NCBI GenBank assembly: GCA_018398765.1
Contig: JAHBMJ010003043.1
Location: 22,501-49,887, forward strand
DNA: 27,387 nucleotides
Reading direction: 5' to 3'
Source of the DNA: Chromera velia
Lineage: Eukaryota > Sar > Chromeraceae
The stretch's first letter is position 1. Each line of letters opens with the position of its first letter. The position numbers and the translations under genes are program-made. Positions 18,796 to 27,387 of this stretch are shown here, in pieces. A model generated the notes under the pieces. The model was not told where the DNA came from, ran no database searches, and saw only the letters and a list, made by a program, of their open reading frames with translations.

Positions 18796-20163
18796 GTGGA
18801 CTTCTGCCCCTCCCCCCCCTGCTGCACATCTCTGTCCACTGCCCTGCAGGTACACCCACAGCCGGGCTGCAACCAGACAAGGCCCCGAAGGGCTACAATT
18901 TTTTCTTGGGTAACCAGCCTGGCCCCCAGGGAGAGAAAGGCTATGGGGGAGACTTCGACGGTCACAAGAAGGGGAGGGAAGGGCATGGGGACAGCGAACA
19001 CTATCGAAGTGCAAACACCCACTCTAGAGTCAGCACGAGGCCCGCCAGGAATCAGAAATGGAGACAACATGATGACAGCAGCAGCAGCAGCAGGGAGAGA
19101 AAGAGAAGGAAGAGGAGAATGGGTGAGGAAAAAGAGGTTGAGAGGGGCGATTGAGGAAATAAACGGAAACAGAGAAAGGGAGGGAGTACAGGGAAAGGGG
19201 GGAAAGTGTGAAGGGGCATTCCTGTGCCTATCAGCTGTGAAGCCAGTGCTGTAGGGCCTCTTCAAGCGGTACACCGAAGTAAATGAGAGGACGTGGCGAA
19301 GCGCTGTCAAAATCAGAAATGAAGGAGAGAGGGAGCTGAGCGAGACAGAGAGCACAGACCCTGAGCGACCGTGGGTGGTCGCGCTCGGTGGAGCAAGGCT
19401 CCTCCTCCTCATCTTCTTGATTATTAGAGTCATCACAATAGAAGCGGGCAGAGTGAGGAGATGGGGGAAAGAAGGATTCCAAATCATAGCACACATTCCC
19501 ACAGTAGTAAAATAGATAATGGAGGAGGCAGCGCGGCTGATCGAGGGGGTTGCCGAGCTTTGCAGACGGATGATCATACCGATCAGAAGGCAGATCACGG
19601 CACACACATATGCGATGGGCATTGGCCTGGTCAGCATAATTATGGAGTGGGTAGGAAAAACGATAGACAAAGGAGAAGAAAGGTCAGAGGACTTTCAGGG
19701 AGCAGGATATGAGGTTATGGAGACGGCTTTGGAGAGACTGATCAGACTGAAATTCTTACGATCGGCGGGAGAGCTAGTGAAGACACCCCTCATACCCCTC
19801 CTTTCAAATATGTGCATACCAGCATACACTTTTGTTAGGAGACATCTGTACACAGCAACCGTCGGGCTTATCAGCACTATTCTGGAGTGGATAGAGAGAG
19901 GCATGTATGAAAGACTGTGGGGGAGGGAAGAGTTACAGAAGGCAGGAGAGGAGATGATGGAGACGGCGATAGAGAGACTCATCAGGCTGAAAGTTGCACC
20001 AGAAATAGGAATGGTGGTGGCAGCGCTGAGCGTTTGGATGATTATCCTTCCCGCGGCAGTAGGATGGGAGTGGGGGGAAGTCATCTTAATAGAAGCAGGC
20101 AAGGTCATCGGTGCCGGAGTGGATGTTCTGCTGGAGGCAGTAGGAGAGCCAGCAATTTTTTGA
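18796..20163 (+). pseudogene. N-terminal segment: membrane/amphipathic repeat protein
   Basis: One frame contains TAG at 19252-19254 and 19513-19515 and reaches TGA 20161-20163. The first ~150 codons are Pro/Arg/Gly rich and only weakly supported. From about 19255 the sequence looks protein-like. A hydrophobic segment (ARLLLLIFLIIRVITIEAG, about 19395-19450) is followed by repeated amphipathic helices. GLVSIIMEWV...EVMETALERLIRLKF and GLISTILEWI...EMMETAIERLIRLKV are two copies about 95 residues apart, and ITIEAGRV / ILIEAGKV another pair. A second hydrophobic stretch lies near the end (MVVAALSVWMIILPAAVGW). Membrane association is inferred. No known family is recognised. Confidence 0.4.
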
Positions 20164-20175
20164 GTCGGTCAGCCG

Positions 20176-20796
20176 ATGACAAGGGTAGCGAGAGCCGCCA
20201 TATAAATATGGAAGAAGGCATTCGGGAAAGCAGATGAAATCAAGAAAGAAAAGAAAAGGGAAAAAAGGAGGAAAGAGGAAAGGGTAAGAAAGAAGAAAGC
20301 GGCACGGAGGAGAGCGAAGGTCAGAAAAGGGTATACACACTGGCACCCATGGATGAAAAGGATAGTTATGCGTATGCATTTGCTAGTGCATTTGATGTTA
20401 CACGCAGGAACAGAAGCTGTGGGGCAGACGGGAGGAAAAATGATTGAGACAGTATGGAGAGGAGGGATCAGGAAAGGGAAAGACAACAGGGGACTGAAAA
20501 AGAGGAAGTCCGAAGCTAGACGGAAGAGAAGGGAAAGAAGGAAGAGAAGGGATGTAAGAGAGAAGAGCAGAAAGGAGAGACACATATTTTCATAAACAAA
20601 GCTCGTAGTCGGAATCCTTCTGGCTCTTGCAATGGGGAGCATTATGATGGCATGCTTTAGGCTAAGAGAAAGCCTCAGCAACATCGATCAGGTGCGAGGG
20701 GCGAGAGGGGGAATGGCCGGCATGCTACGCTGCCTACATAAGCAGGCAGCTTCCGAGAGACTTGCCAAGCTGCAAGGTCTGATGATGTCAAAGTAA
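20176..20796 (+). pseudogene. Basic segment with one hydrophobic helix
   Basis: It is in the same frame as the preceding segment. TGA 20161 and TAA 20203 lie close together, TAA 20593-20595 interrupts it, and TAA 20794-20796 closes it. Residues 15-60 and 105-138 are extremely Lys/Arg rich (KKEKKREKRRKEERVRKKK), suited to nucleic-acid binding. After TAA 20593 comes a hydrophobic helix (LVVGILLALAMGSIMMACF) and an Arg/Gly tail. It could be a separate small ORF beginning at ATG 20176, 12 bases past the previous TGA, or part of a polyprotein. Confidence 0.35.
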
Positions 20797-22032
20797 TCAC
20801 ACCAGATCCCCTACCAGCTCACACCGTATCATAGCCACAATCAGAAGGTGGTTGGGGTATGGAAGAGAGCTAACAAACACCACTAACGAGAGATTGCTAT
20901 CAGATCCCGCCCAGAAGTTAGAAACTGCTCCGGGAGGCTAGGGGAGGAGGTGGAGTGGCAAGGGGGCCTACGGTAGATGGGGTTTGCATCATAGAACGCA
21001 GCCATCCACGCACTATATGGCAATATAGATACAGACCAGGAAGTGACACCGTGGCAAAGAAACCCGCGTGACACTCCAAGGCGGCTGCTCACCCCCCTCT
21101 TCTCAGCAGGCCTGGAAGGAGCCACATCTACGATGTGCACCCCCTCGCCGACATGACATGAAAGAAGGCCCTTCGAAGTGTTCGGGGATGCTTCAAGTGC
21201 AGAAGCGCTAGAGGAAGAGGCTAGGGAAGAGGATAGAGACGGGGGGGGGGGCACATACACAGGAGAGGCTGTCGGAACAGGCATGGCAAGAAGAAGGAGG
21301 GAGGAAGCGATAGACGATCCGATGATGACAAGAGGAGGCGAATGGTTTATAGGAGGGGAGACAGAGGAGGAGAGGACCAACCGTGAGGTTCAACTGCAGG
21401 CTGACATTGTTCTAACACATGACAGAACAGCGCAGGTAGGGGAATTTGCTGAGGCAGCTCGGGAGGCGATCAAACAGTAAAAGTATTTGAATGCAAACAC
21501 GTATCTTGACGAAGCAGAGGTACTGATACAGTCCGTCTCTCGGGTTATCGAGAACGAGCTCCCACTTCCGTATGTTGACTTGCAGCCAGGTTCAAACGGA
21601 TTCATCATGATGCAACAACTCCGAGAGAGTTGAGAGAACCTGGAAGCAGATATTACAGAGGTAAGGAGAGCATTAGGCCAAGTCGAATAGGAGGAGGAGA
21701 TTGCAGCGGCCCATGAGCAGGCAGGTCGCACGCTCGAATGAGCAAGCGCTGCAGGAGAAATGTAGGGGAGAGAAGACGCTCAGGAGGTGGAGATTTATCA
21801 GGAGGAAGCAGAGATAGAGGCTGCGGCAGTACAGTTCACAGTGGAAAATGCGTTTCCCAGAGTATGGGAGACTGGAACGGACGTCTCCCCGGGAATGGCC
21901 GGGTTTGATCTGCTGCAAGGGCTCCAGCAGTCCCTCCAAGACATCAACGCAATGCTCGAGGGCATCACTCGGTTACGGATCGAGGCGATTTTACTGGGAA
22001 CAAAGGAGGGAAAGAGCAGGAAGAAGAATTGA
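20797..22032 (+). pseudogene. Helical, acidic, coiled-coil-like segment with many stops
   Basis: The frame of the previous segment continues for over 400 codons to TGA 22030-22032, with no frameshift but ten internal stops. These are TAA 20884, TAG 20974, TAG 20992, TGA 21154, TAA 21478, TGA 21631, TAG 21688, TGA 21739 and TAG 21763, besides TAA 20794 at its start. Between stops the text is clearly protein-like: YGNIDTDQEVTPWQRNPRD, VFGDASSAEALEEEAREED, LDEAEVLIQSVSRVIENE, LLQGLQQSLQDINAMLEGI. Ala/Glu-rich helical content predicts a coiled-coil or structural role, loosely gag-like, but no family is recognised. Two TGAs sit where Arg (CGA) would fit the context. Confidence 0.4.
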
Positions 22033-22120
22033 ACTGAACAGATGGCTTGAAGAAAACCCCCCCCCAAGGGAAAAGGCTAGACGGGCAGACCGCTAGGGAG
22101 GTCTGGCCCCCGTTCCAGAA

Positions 22121-24030
22121 ATGGACAGATCGGATAGACCCAGGCTGAGAAAAGAAGACAGAGAGAACGTAGACCCACAGCTCTACCCTAAAGCCAGAGA
22201 AAGGATGCAGGAAAGAGAAAACCTGGCGCAGGCAAGGGGAGGAGAAAGAGAGGGCTTCAGAAGAGGAAGAGGTGGAGGAGGACGATGGATGCGGGGGTGG
22301 AGGAGCCCTTTTTTCCTCTTTGCGATCGTTGCTAGTTGCTGTAAACAAGCTAGTGCTTTCACCCCCTATGAAGGACTCTCAGTGAGAGCAGACACTGACA
22401 GTTGGAAAGAAGAGAAGAGGGAAATGGAGTGGTTATCCGCGCTGAGAAAAACGCACACCATCAGCCAAACATACTCACCTTCCAGAGACTGGGAGCGCCC
22501 CTCAGTCAACATGGCGGATGGTAGGGTTCAGTTGATGACAGAGGAGAGAGAAGGTATAGAAGAGTTGAATGGTGGATGTCTTGAAAAAAGTGATATCGTA
22601 GAAACACTTCTGTCAGGGGGTTCGCTGACGATGGGAGCGGGGGGCAGAGGGGACAGGGAGAAGATGCACCGCATCATCATGATGCACGCATACAATAGAA
22701 ACATACCAACCCCCACCAACACGGTGCCAACGCCAGCATTCCCTCAAAGTTTAGTAGAGGAAGAGCAGGGGGGGGGCAGCACAGGAGACAGTTCGATGGG
22801 AGGTGGAGAGCAACAGGTACAAGGGCAGGGGAATTTATACCAACTGATTCCTATTCCAAGGGAAGACGAATCAGCTGTGACCATTCCGACGTTTTTTCTT
22901 TTGAACGGCAACTCTACAGAAGAAGCATAGCCCGAAGCGCAACTAGAGGAAGCCGCTCAGATGCGGAGCTATCAGGGGTAGCAGCACCCAGCCATTGCAG
23001 CCACGGCAGCACCCGAAATTGAGAGAAAAAAAAAGAGGAAAAAAACGGGGCACCAGGGAGGTACCACTGGCAATGCGAGTCGTACTCCCCTGCAGGGACA
23101 GAGCCGGACGACAGCAGCTGCAGCCGCAGCCCCCGCAGCCGCAGCCCCCGCAGCTGGCTCGGCCATAGCTTCTAACCCGTCAACAGGGCCCCCCTAGAGG
23201 CCCCCCTGTATGAGAGGCAGGGACTCCAAGCTGCACGGAGCAGAAACAGTTCTGCCTTCCAGCAGGTTCTCATTGGCGGGAGCGTCTGAAGTTGCCAAAA
23301 GAATCGTCTTGGATAGAAGAGGTAAAGAAGCCAAGTTCAATCCTGCGGGGGCAAAGGTGGAGGGGGTAGATGAAGACGAAGCCGAGCAGGAAGATGAAGC
23401 ACCGTCTACCAATCAGCCAGCATCGTCGAGCGCACATGCGTCGGCAGGTTCTACACCTCAGTCAGCCCCTACAGATCGAGCAGGTTGTGGAGAAAAGGAG
23501 GAGGAGAGGCAAACAGGGGGGGAAAGGGAGCAAGGGGGACAAGAAACAGAAAGAGGGGACAAAGGCACAGAGAGGGGGCCAGGCGAGACGGCAAGGGGGG
23601 GAAGAGCCGCTGAAGAGAGTAATGATGGGCCAACAGAAGGCTGGGAGGAAGGGTGGGCATTTTGGGATCAGATAGACCTAGCACAGCACGCAGTAGACGA
23701 TCTCAGAATTCCCACAGAGAGGATGCTCCCGGGGAAATTCCGATCACGATGGGTGCAGATGTTCTCAAAACTGATTGAAATGACCTGCTCAACTGATAGA
23801 CGCACAGCAGAGAGAGCTTGGAAGGCCGTGATCTACTTTTCCAGTCTGTTTTGGAGGAAAGCGGAAAGGGGGGGGGCATATTCAGATAAACAAACGGCAG
23901 GAAGGATCAGCGATTTCTGGAAAGGTAGGTTTGAAGAGCTTGTTACAGACTTGAGAGCAGACGTTGTTTTCCAAGGAAAAAAAAGAAGAGAAAAAGTAAT
24001 GAACAGGTCCCGAAGGAGGGGGAAAGCAGC
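22121..24030 (+). pseudogene. Central segment: signal-like helix, linker, pre-RT domain
   Basis: This is a new frame relative to upstream; the switch lies near 22015-22066, which includes a C9 run. TAG stops are at 22928, 22979 and 23195, with another just upstream at 22094. An ATG at 22291 starts a short basic stretch, a hydrophobic core FFLFAIVASCC and then KQASAFTP. That looks like a signal peptide whose cleavage site is followed by Phe. After Gly/Glu-rich linkers, residues WEEGWAFWDQIDLAQHAV (about 23640) to AERAWKAVIYFSSLFWRK (about 23870) form a Trp-containing domain. I associate that domain with the region before the RT in related algal and protist retroelement proteins. The frame gives way to the RT frame around 24000-24050. 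Confidence 0.45.
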
Positions 24031-24039
24031 TGCCAAGCT

Positions 24040-24850
24040 AGAGAGAACTGGAGCTGAAAGAGGCAGCAGTCGAGGCCTTTATTCAGCAGGGAGCACTCTC
24101 AAAAGCAGCCGCACGTCTTTCATCATTTGGGGTTGCCAAGGCGGATGAAGAGACGTACGGAAAGCTAAAGGACATGCACCCATCTAGAGTAACCCCATTC
24201 CAAGTGCGACGGCATGGTTATGCAATACCGCCATTGAAAGTCGCAGCAGAGAGCCTTGTAAAAGCAGTACGCACAGCACCAAAAGGATCGGCACAGGGGG
24301 TAACGGGATGGAGGTACGAGCACTTGAGTTTCCTTCTTCCTCCGGATGGAACAGCAGCAAGGGGGCACCAAGCTGCAGTTCTCTCAATGGGGCAAGATCT
24401 GGTGGCTGGTAAGGCTCCACCAGAGGTACTGGATCTGTTAGCGTATAGGCGGTGTTTTGCACTCCCGGACCGCAAGAATGTAGATGGTTCGAAGATACGG
24501 CCTATCATGGTGGGAGACGTGGTGCGAAGATAGATCACGAGGGCGGTTCTCCTTGAAAAAGGGGAATAAATAGAGAAGCACTTGGGAGTAAGACAGTACG
24601 CTGTGCACACAGTGGACGGGTATGTAAGACTGTATCATACGGTGCAGACAGCCCTCCAGCTTGACAAATCAGCAGTGTTCCTTCGTCTAGATGCTCAGAA
24701 TGCGTTAGATACTCAGAATGCATTTAACACCGCGGACCGGCAACAGATCATGAACGAGGTTTATATACATTTTCCGGAGATCTACACCTTTTTGATGTTC
24801 AGACTTCTATAGAAGTCCTACTCCAACATTCTTTCAGAAGGATACGGGGG
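24040..24850 (+). pseudogene. REL retroelement RT, N-terminal half
   Basis: The frame begins near RELELKEAAVEA and SSFGVAKADEETYGKLKDMHP. It then has the RT signatures GSAQGVTGWRYEHL (about 24285-24325), IRPIMVGDVVRR (about 24495-24530) and motif A (24684-24737). Stops are TAG 24531-24533, TAA 24567-24569 and TAG 24810-24812. Motif A reads LDAQNALDTQNAFNTADR: an 18-bp tandem duplication (24687-24704 and 24705-24722) has inserted six extra residues into the catalytic motif. 'RPI.vG.v.rR' and 'D..NAFNt.dR' are features of the RT lineage with C-terminal restriction-like endonucleases. The frame shifts between about 24843 and 24867, near G5 and T6 runs. Confidence 0.75.
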
Positions 24851-24864
24851 AGACAAAGGTGATT

Positions 24865-26784
24865 TTTTCGGAAGAAGGGGTGCAGTAGGGAGATGTGATG
24901 GGCCCCGCGTTGTTCTACATCGGCCTCAAGCCTGTACTAGACAGGCTGAGCGATAGATTGAGAGAGCAACATCGCTCAAAGAGCACCTTCATTGGTGCTT
25001 TTATGGATGACGTGGGCCTTATTTTCCCTTCAGGAGGGTTGAGTAGAGCATAAGCAGCGGCTGAAGAAGAGTTTTGCTCATTTAACCTCAAGCTGAATCT
25101 CGGCAAAGACAAGAGCCTAGCGTTTTTTCCAGTATGGGTGGAGACAGAGAGGTGTCCAAAGACATCTCTTGCAGGGTTAGAATTGTTAAAGGACGGGTTC
25201 AAGCTAGGAGGGGGAGCGATAGGGAAATGGGGGTACAAGAAAAAATATTTTGAAGAAGTGAGAGACAAAGCAGTGGGGTTGGCGTCCAAAGTAGCCAACT
25301 ATCGCGATCCTCAAGGGGGGTGGCTTCTGTTTCGGTTTTGTGTTCTCCCTAAGCTGGGTTTCTTTCTACGTTTGATGGCGGATGCAATTCCAACATCGAT
25401 GTGGCAGGCAGCTGATGACATGCTCTTAAAGAAATGCACTCGAGGGCTCGGCATTGCTGAGAATGAGTAGACCCTATACCAAACAGTGCAGGCATCCCTT
25501 CCATTATCACAGGGGGGGCTAGGCATACACAGGTATAGTCTCATGTAAAAATGTGTGCTGGTAGGATGCTATACATCCTGCCTAGCAGACGTACTGAAGA
25601 GGCTTTTGGTGCAAAGGTATGCGAACAACTTGGATGAGATGTGGGAGAAAGTTTCGAGGAAAGAGTGGTCTTAGAAAGCCCAAAAAGCGTTCTACAGACT
25701 GCAAAACGATCATCAGGATGCAGTCAGTGGAGTGCCAGAGCGGTCGTTGCTGAAAGCATTGTAGAGAGATTGTACAGAGGTATGGAGAGGTGAAGGGGCA
25801 ATTTGCCAAAGGGGGTGCAAGGGAGGCTCTATGATACTCTATAGGCAGCGACAAGAAAGCGACTGTTGGGAGAGCTGCCGGGCAGCAGCCGTCCCACGCT
25901 AGGGACGCTTCCAAGCTTCAAAGTTGGACGAGAAGGGACAAACTCGCTTAAAAAGTTTCTCTGGCAATGGAGCCTCAGCATGGCTTAGAGCCATTCCCTT
26001 TAACACCAACCACAAGATCTTCCCACCGCTTTTTTGTACAGCCATGCGCGTACGGCTAGGCCTTCGTATCTCAGAGCTGGTACGACAACCAGTCTGTGGC
26101 TGTGGACAAAGGGGGGACTTGGAGGGTGTTCATGGGGGAAAGTGTCCAAGGGGAGAAGGTCTGTGGAGAAGGTACCAAAAGGTTGGGGCAGCATTTTTTG
26201 AGCTGTTAACGGGGGTAAGGTACTGTATGGTTGGGGGGGAGATGACAATAGGATCGTTGGGGCTCGATTTGACAGGACCGTTGGCCAAGGAACATGACAA
26301 ACGACCAGACTTGTTCGCGACTTTGCGAAATGGGGACTCCGTTCTAGGGGATGTGGCTCTGATCCACCCGATCCAGGATGCAACCCGCCTGCACAGAAAC
26401 GCCAAGAAAGCAGGGGCTGCAGCTAAGGACAAGGAGGGGAAGAAATACACCCACTACGATGATGCCTGCAGAGCAGTGGGCATTCATTTTGTCCCTTTGG
26501 TTTTTGAGACCTACAGAAGGCCTGGGGGAGAGACAGTGAGGTTTGTGAAAGAGATGGTAAGACAGGCTACAGAAAGGTTGGAGAAGATGAATAATGTGTC
26601 AGCACATCAGAAAATTGCTGACAGATGGTGGAAAACGTTGTCAGTAGCGGTTCAGAAAGCAGTAGCGTCTACAATCTTGGCATCTGTGCAGGCAAGCCGC
26701 GGTGCACGCAGTACACAGGTTACAAAGATGCTGCTTGGGAGGGAGTTTTCGGCCTATGTGGGCCTTACAGAGAAAAAAGAGTAA
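24865..26784 (+). pseudogene. REL retroelement RT C-terminal half, CCHC and REL endonuclease
   Basis: One frame to TAA 26782-26784 carries in-frame TAG 24886, TAA 25051, TAG 25468, TAA 25546, TAG 25672, TAG 25762 and TAG 25900. Motif B reads GVQ-stop-GDVMGPALF, with the stop exactly at the second Gln of GVQQGD. Motif C is FMDDVGLI (about 25002-25025), and the thumb includes LKLNLGKDKS and QGGLGI. After 25924 come RLKSFSGNGASAWLRAIPF and the finger C-x-C...H-x3-C (about 26095-26145). The PD-(D/E)XK core follows: RPD (26302-26310), GDVALIHP (about 26347-26370) and VPLVFETY. The endonuclease would nick the target for primed reverse transcription. The terminal ~290 codons (25924-26784) are uninterrupted. 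Confidence 0.8.
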
Positions 26785-27387
26785 AGGAATGGGGAGGAAC
26801 CAGCAGGGGTGCTGGTGAGAGAATTGAAAGAAAGAGAAAGACCATTTTGATGTTTAAGAGATAGAAAAGACACAAACGGAGAGAAGAGCCTGACAACATC
26901 AGATTGAAAAAACATGATAAAGGAGCTAAAAGCCGCTAAGCGTATAAAAGAATTTATGGATGTAAAGAAAAGGTTTAATAAAGAAATGTTGAGGAGAAAC
27001 AAATTTTTTTAACTGGCTGAGGAACCCATTGAAGAAGAAGTTGGGGAAAGGAAAAGGAAGACCACAACGCTTATCCATAAATAGGCAGAGTTGACCATGC
27101 GAACATACGGAGAATGAAAGGTATTAATTTTTGTCCACCGTGGAGTAGTATAAGCTAGCCGCGGCGGCCTAGTCCGAGGAGCTTGCGCTTGCAACAGATT
27201 GGCCATAATAGACGGACAGGACCTATGCCTAGGTAAGATGCATACTGGCCCAACAAAGGACCAGAGAGACACTAAAGAGAATTATAGTCAATGCATGAAT
27301 GAACGCGGGGCGTCTGCATGGCCTGGAAAGCGATCTGAGGGGACTTTTACAAAATACTTTATGCAACGGCATTGCATAACCCCCCCC
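26785..27387. other. 3' region of the REL element or intergenic, no gene
   Basis: No coding frame is supported. The first ~220 bases are purine-rich and probably the element's 3' UTR. The last stretch is mixed composition, and the window ends in a run of eight C. I see no poly(A) or clear tetranucleotide tail. Confidence 0.5.

Larger units (their letters stand above)
18772..26784 (+). mobile_element. REL-endonuclease retroelement with giant N-terminal region
   Basis: Plus-strand coding sense persists over 8 kb. A single frame runs 18772-22032, a second about 22043-24030, a third about 24040-24850 and a fourth about 24865-26784. Only three apparent frameshifts separate them, but about 30 in-frame stops are present. 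The last half encodes an RT with a CCHC finger and a PD-(D/E)XK nuclease, the single-ORF architecture of R2/NeSL-like non-LTR elements. The N-terminal ~1,700 codons are unrecognised: membrane-like repeats, a basic region, a coiled coil and a signal-peptide-like segment. Whether this was one polyprotein or several ORFs cannot be settled from one decayed copy. Boundaries and target duplication were not found. Confidence 0.65.

Noticed and set aside
18720-19670. 316-codon uninterrupted minus-strand frame with hydrophobic stretches
   Set aside because: The plus strand shows internal protein repeats that continue past this interval and join the rest of the element. Ser/Pro/Leu-rich antisense frames are common opposite Arg/Glu/Gly-rich coding. 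I keep it as an alternative, not a call.
20883-21380. 165-codon minus-strand Ser/Pro-rich frame
   Set aside because: Antisense to the acidic, helical plus-strand segment whose frame continues on both sides; judged a shadow.
4112-26784. Nuclear genetic code with TAA/TAG as Gln
   Set aside because: The 33-3446 frame has only CAR for about 54 Gln. TGA stops at CGA-like sites and disabled catalytic residues in the repeats indicate decay. Not fully excluded without paralogues.
1-27387. tRNA, rRNA or CRISPR-like features
   Set aside because: I scanned by eye and saw no cloverleaf, rRNA signature or direct-repeat/spacer array. The only regular 54-bp repeats are coding (Cys/His units).

Overview
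The window looks like nuclear DNA of a microbial eukaryote, most likely an alga. It contains a long, low-complexity, Pro/Ser-rich open frame, AT-rich intergenic stretches full of CTAG, two large non-LTR retrotransposons, microsatellites, and no bacterial operon structure. Arrays of a short Cys/His repeat (consensus CEHGRxRxxCKECGG) fused to HNH nuclease domains suggest a chromerid such as Chromera velia or another complex-plastid alga. That species assignment is a recollection-based guess of low confidence.

Layout. (1) 1-3446, plus strand: an open frame of at least 1137 codons for a disordered protein, open at the window's left edge. (2) 3447-3936: AT-rich intergenic DNA. (3) 3937-11319, minus strand: a degraded APE-type LINE with a (TGAT)6 tail, a C-terminal CCHC finger, RT, APE-like endonuclease, and coiled-coil ORF1 segments. 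A roughly 425-bp GAA/GAC microsatellite lies just upstream of the endonuclease. (4) 11320-13581: AT-rich DNA with a LINE 3'-end remnant, a small acidic ORF (12663-13055), 12-bp tandem repeats and a pair of A-run/T-run repeats. (5) 13582-16572, minus strand: one reading frame encoding 13 Cys/His repeats, an HNH domain, a linker, 3 more repeats and a second HNH domain, broken by two stops. (6) 16573-18771: mostly empty DNA with a fold-back repeat at 17692-18396. (7) 18772-26784, plus strand: a second retroelement. Its long frame carries membrane/amphipathic repeats, a basic region, a coiled-coil region and a signal-peptide-like segment, then an RT and a C-terminal CCHC plus PD-(D/E)XK (REL-type) endonuclease. 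(8) 26785-27387: no gene seen.

The strongest unifying observation concerns the three minus- or plus-strand systems in 3-7. Each keeps its reading frame over kilobases with very few frameshifts, but the frame is punctuated by in-frame stops that are overwhelmingly TAA/TAG. Where the ancestral residue can be guessed, the change is usually Gln (CAR) to stop or another transition at a CpA dinucleotide, and it includes damage to catalytic residues. The Pro/Ser-rich frame at the left edge has about 54 Gln codons, all CAR, and ends in TGA. This argues against genome-wide reassignment of TAR and for a repeat-directed (RIP-like) or methylation-driven mutational process. The second-look candidate for novelty is the plus-strand element: about 1,700 residues of unrecognised, partly membrane-like N-terminal sequence sit in front of an RT/REL-endonuclease.
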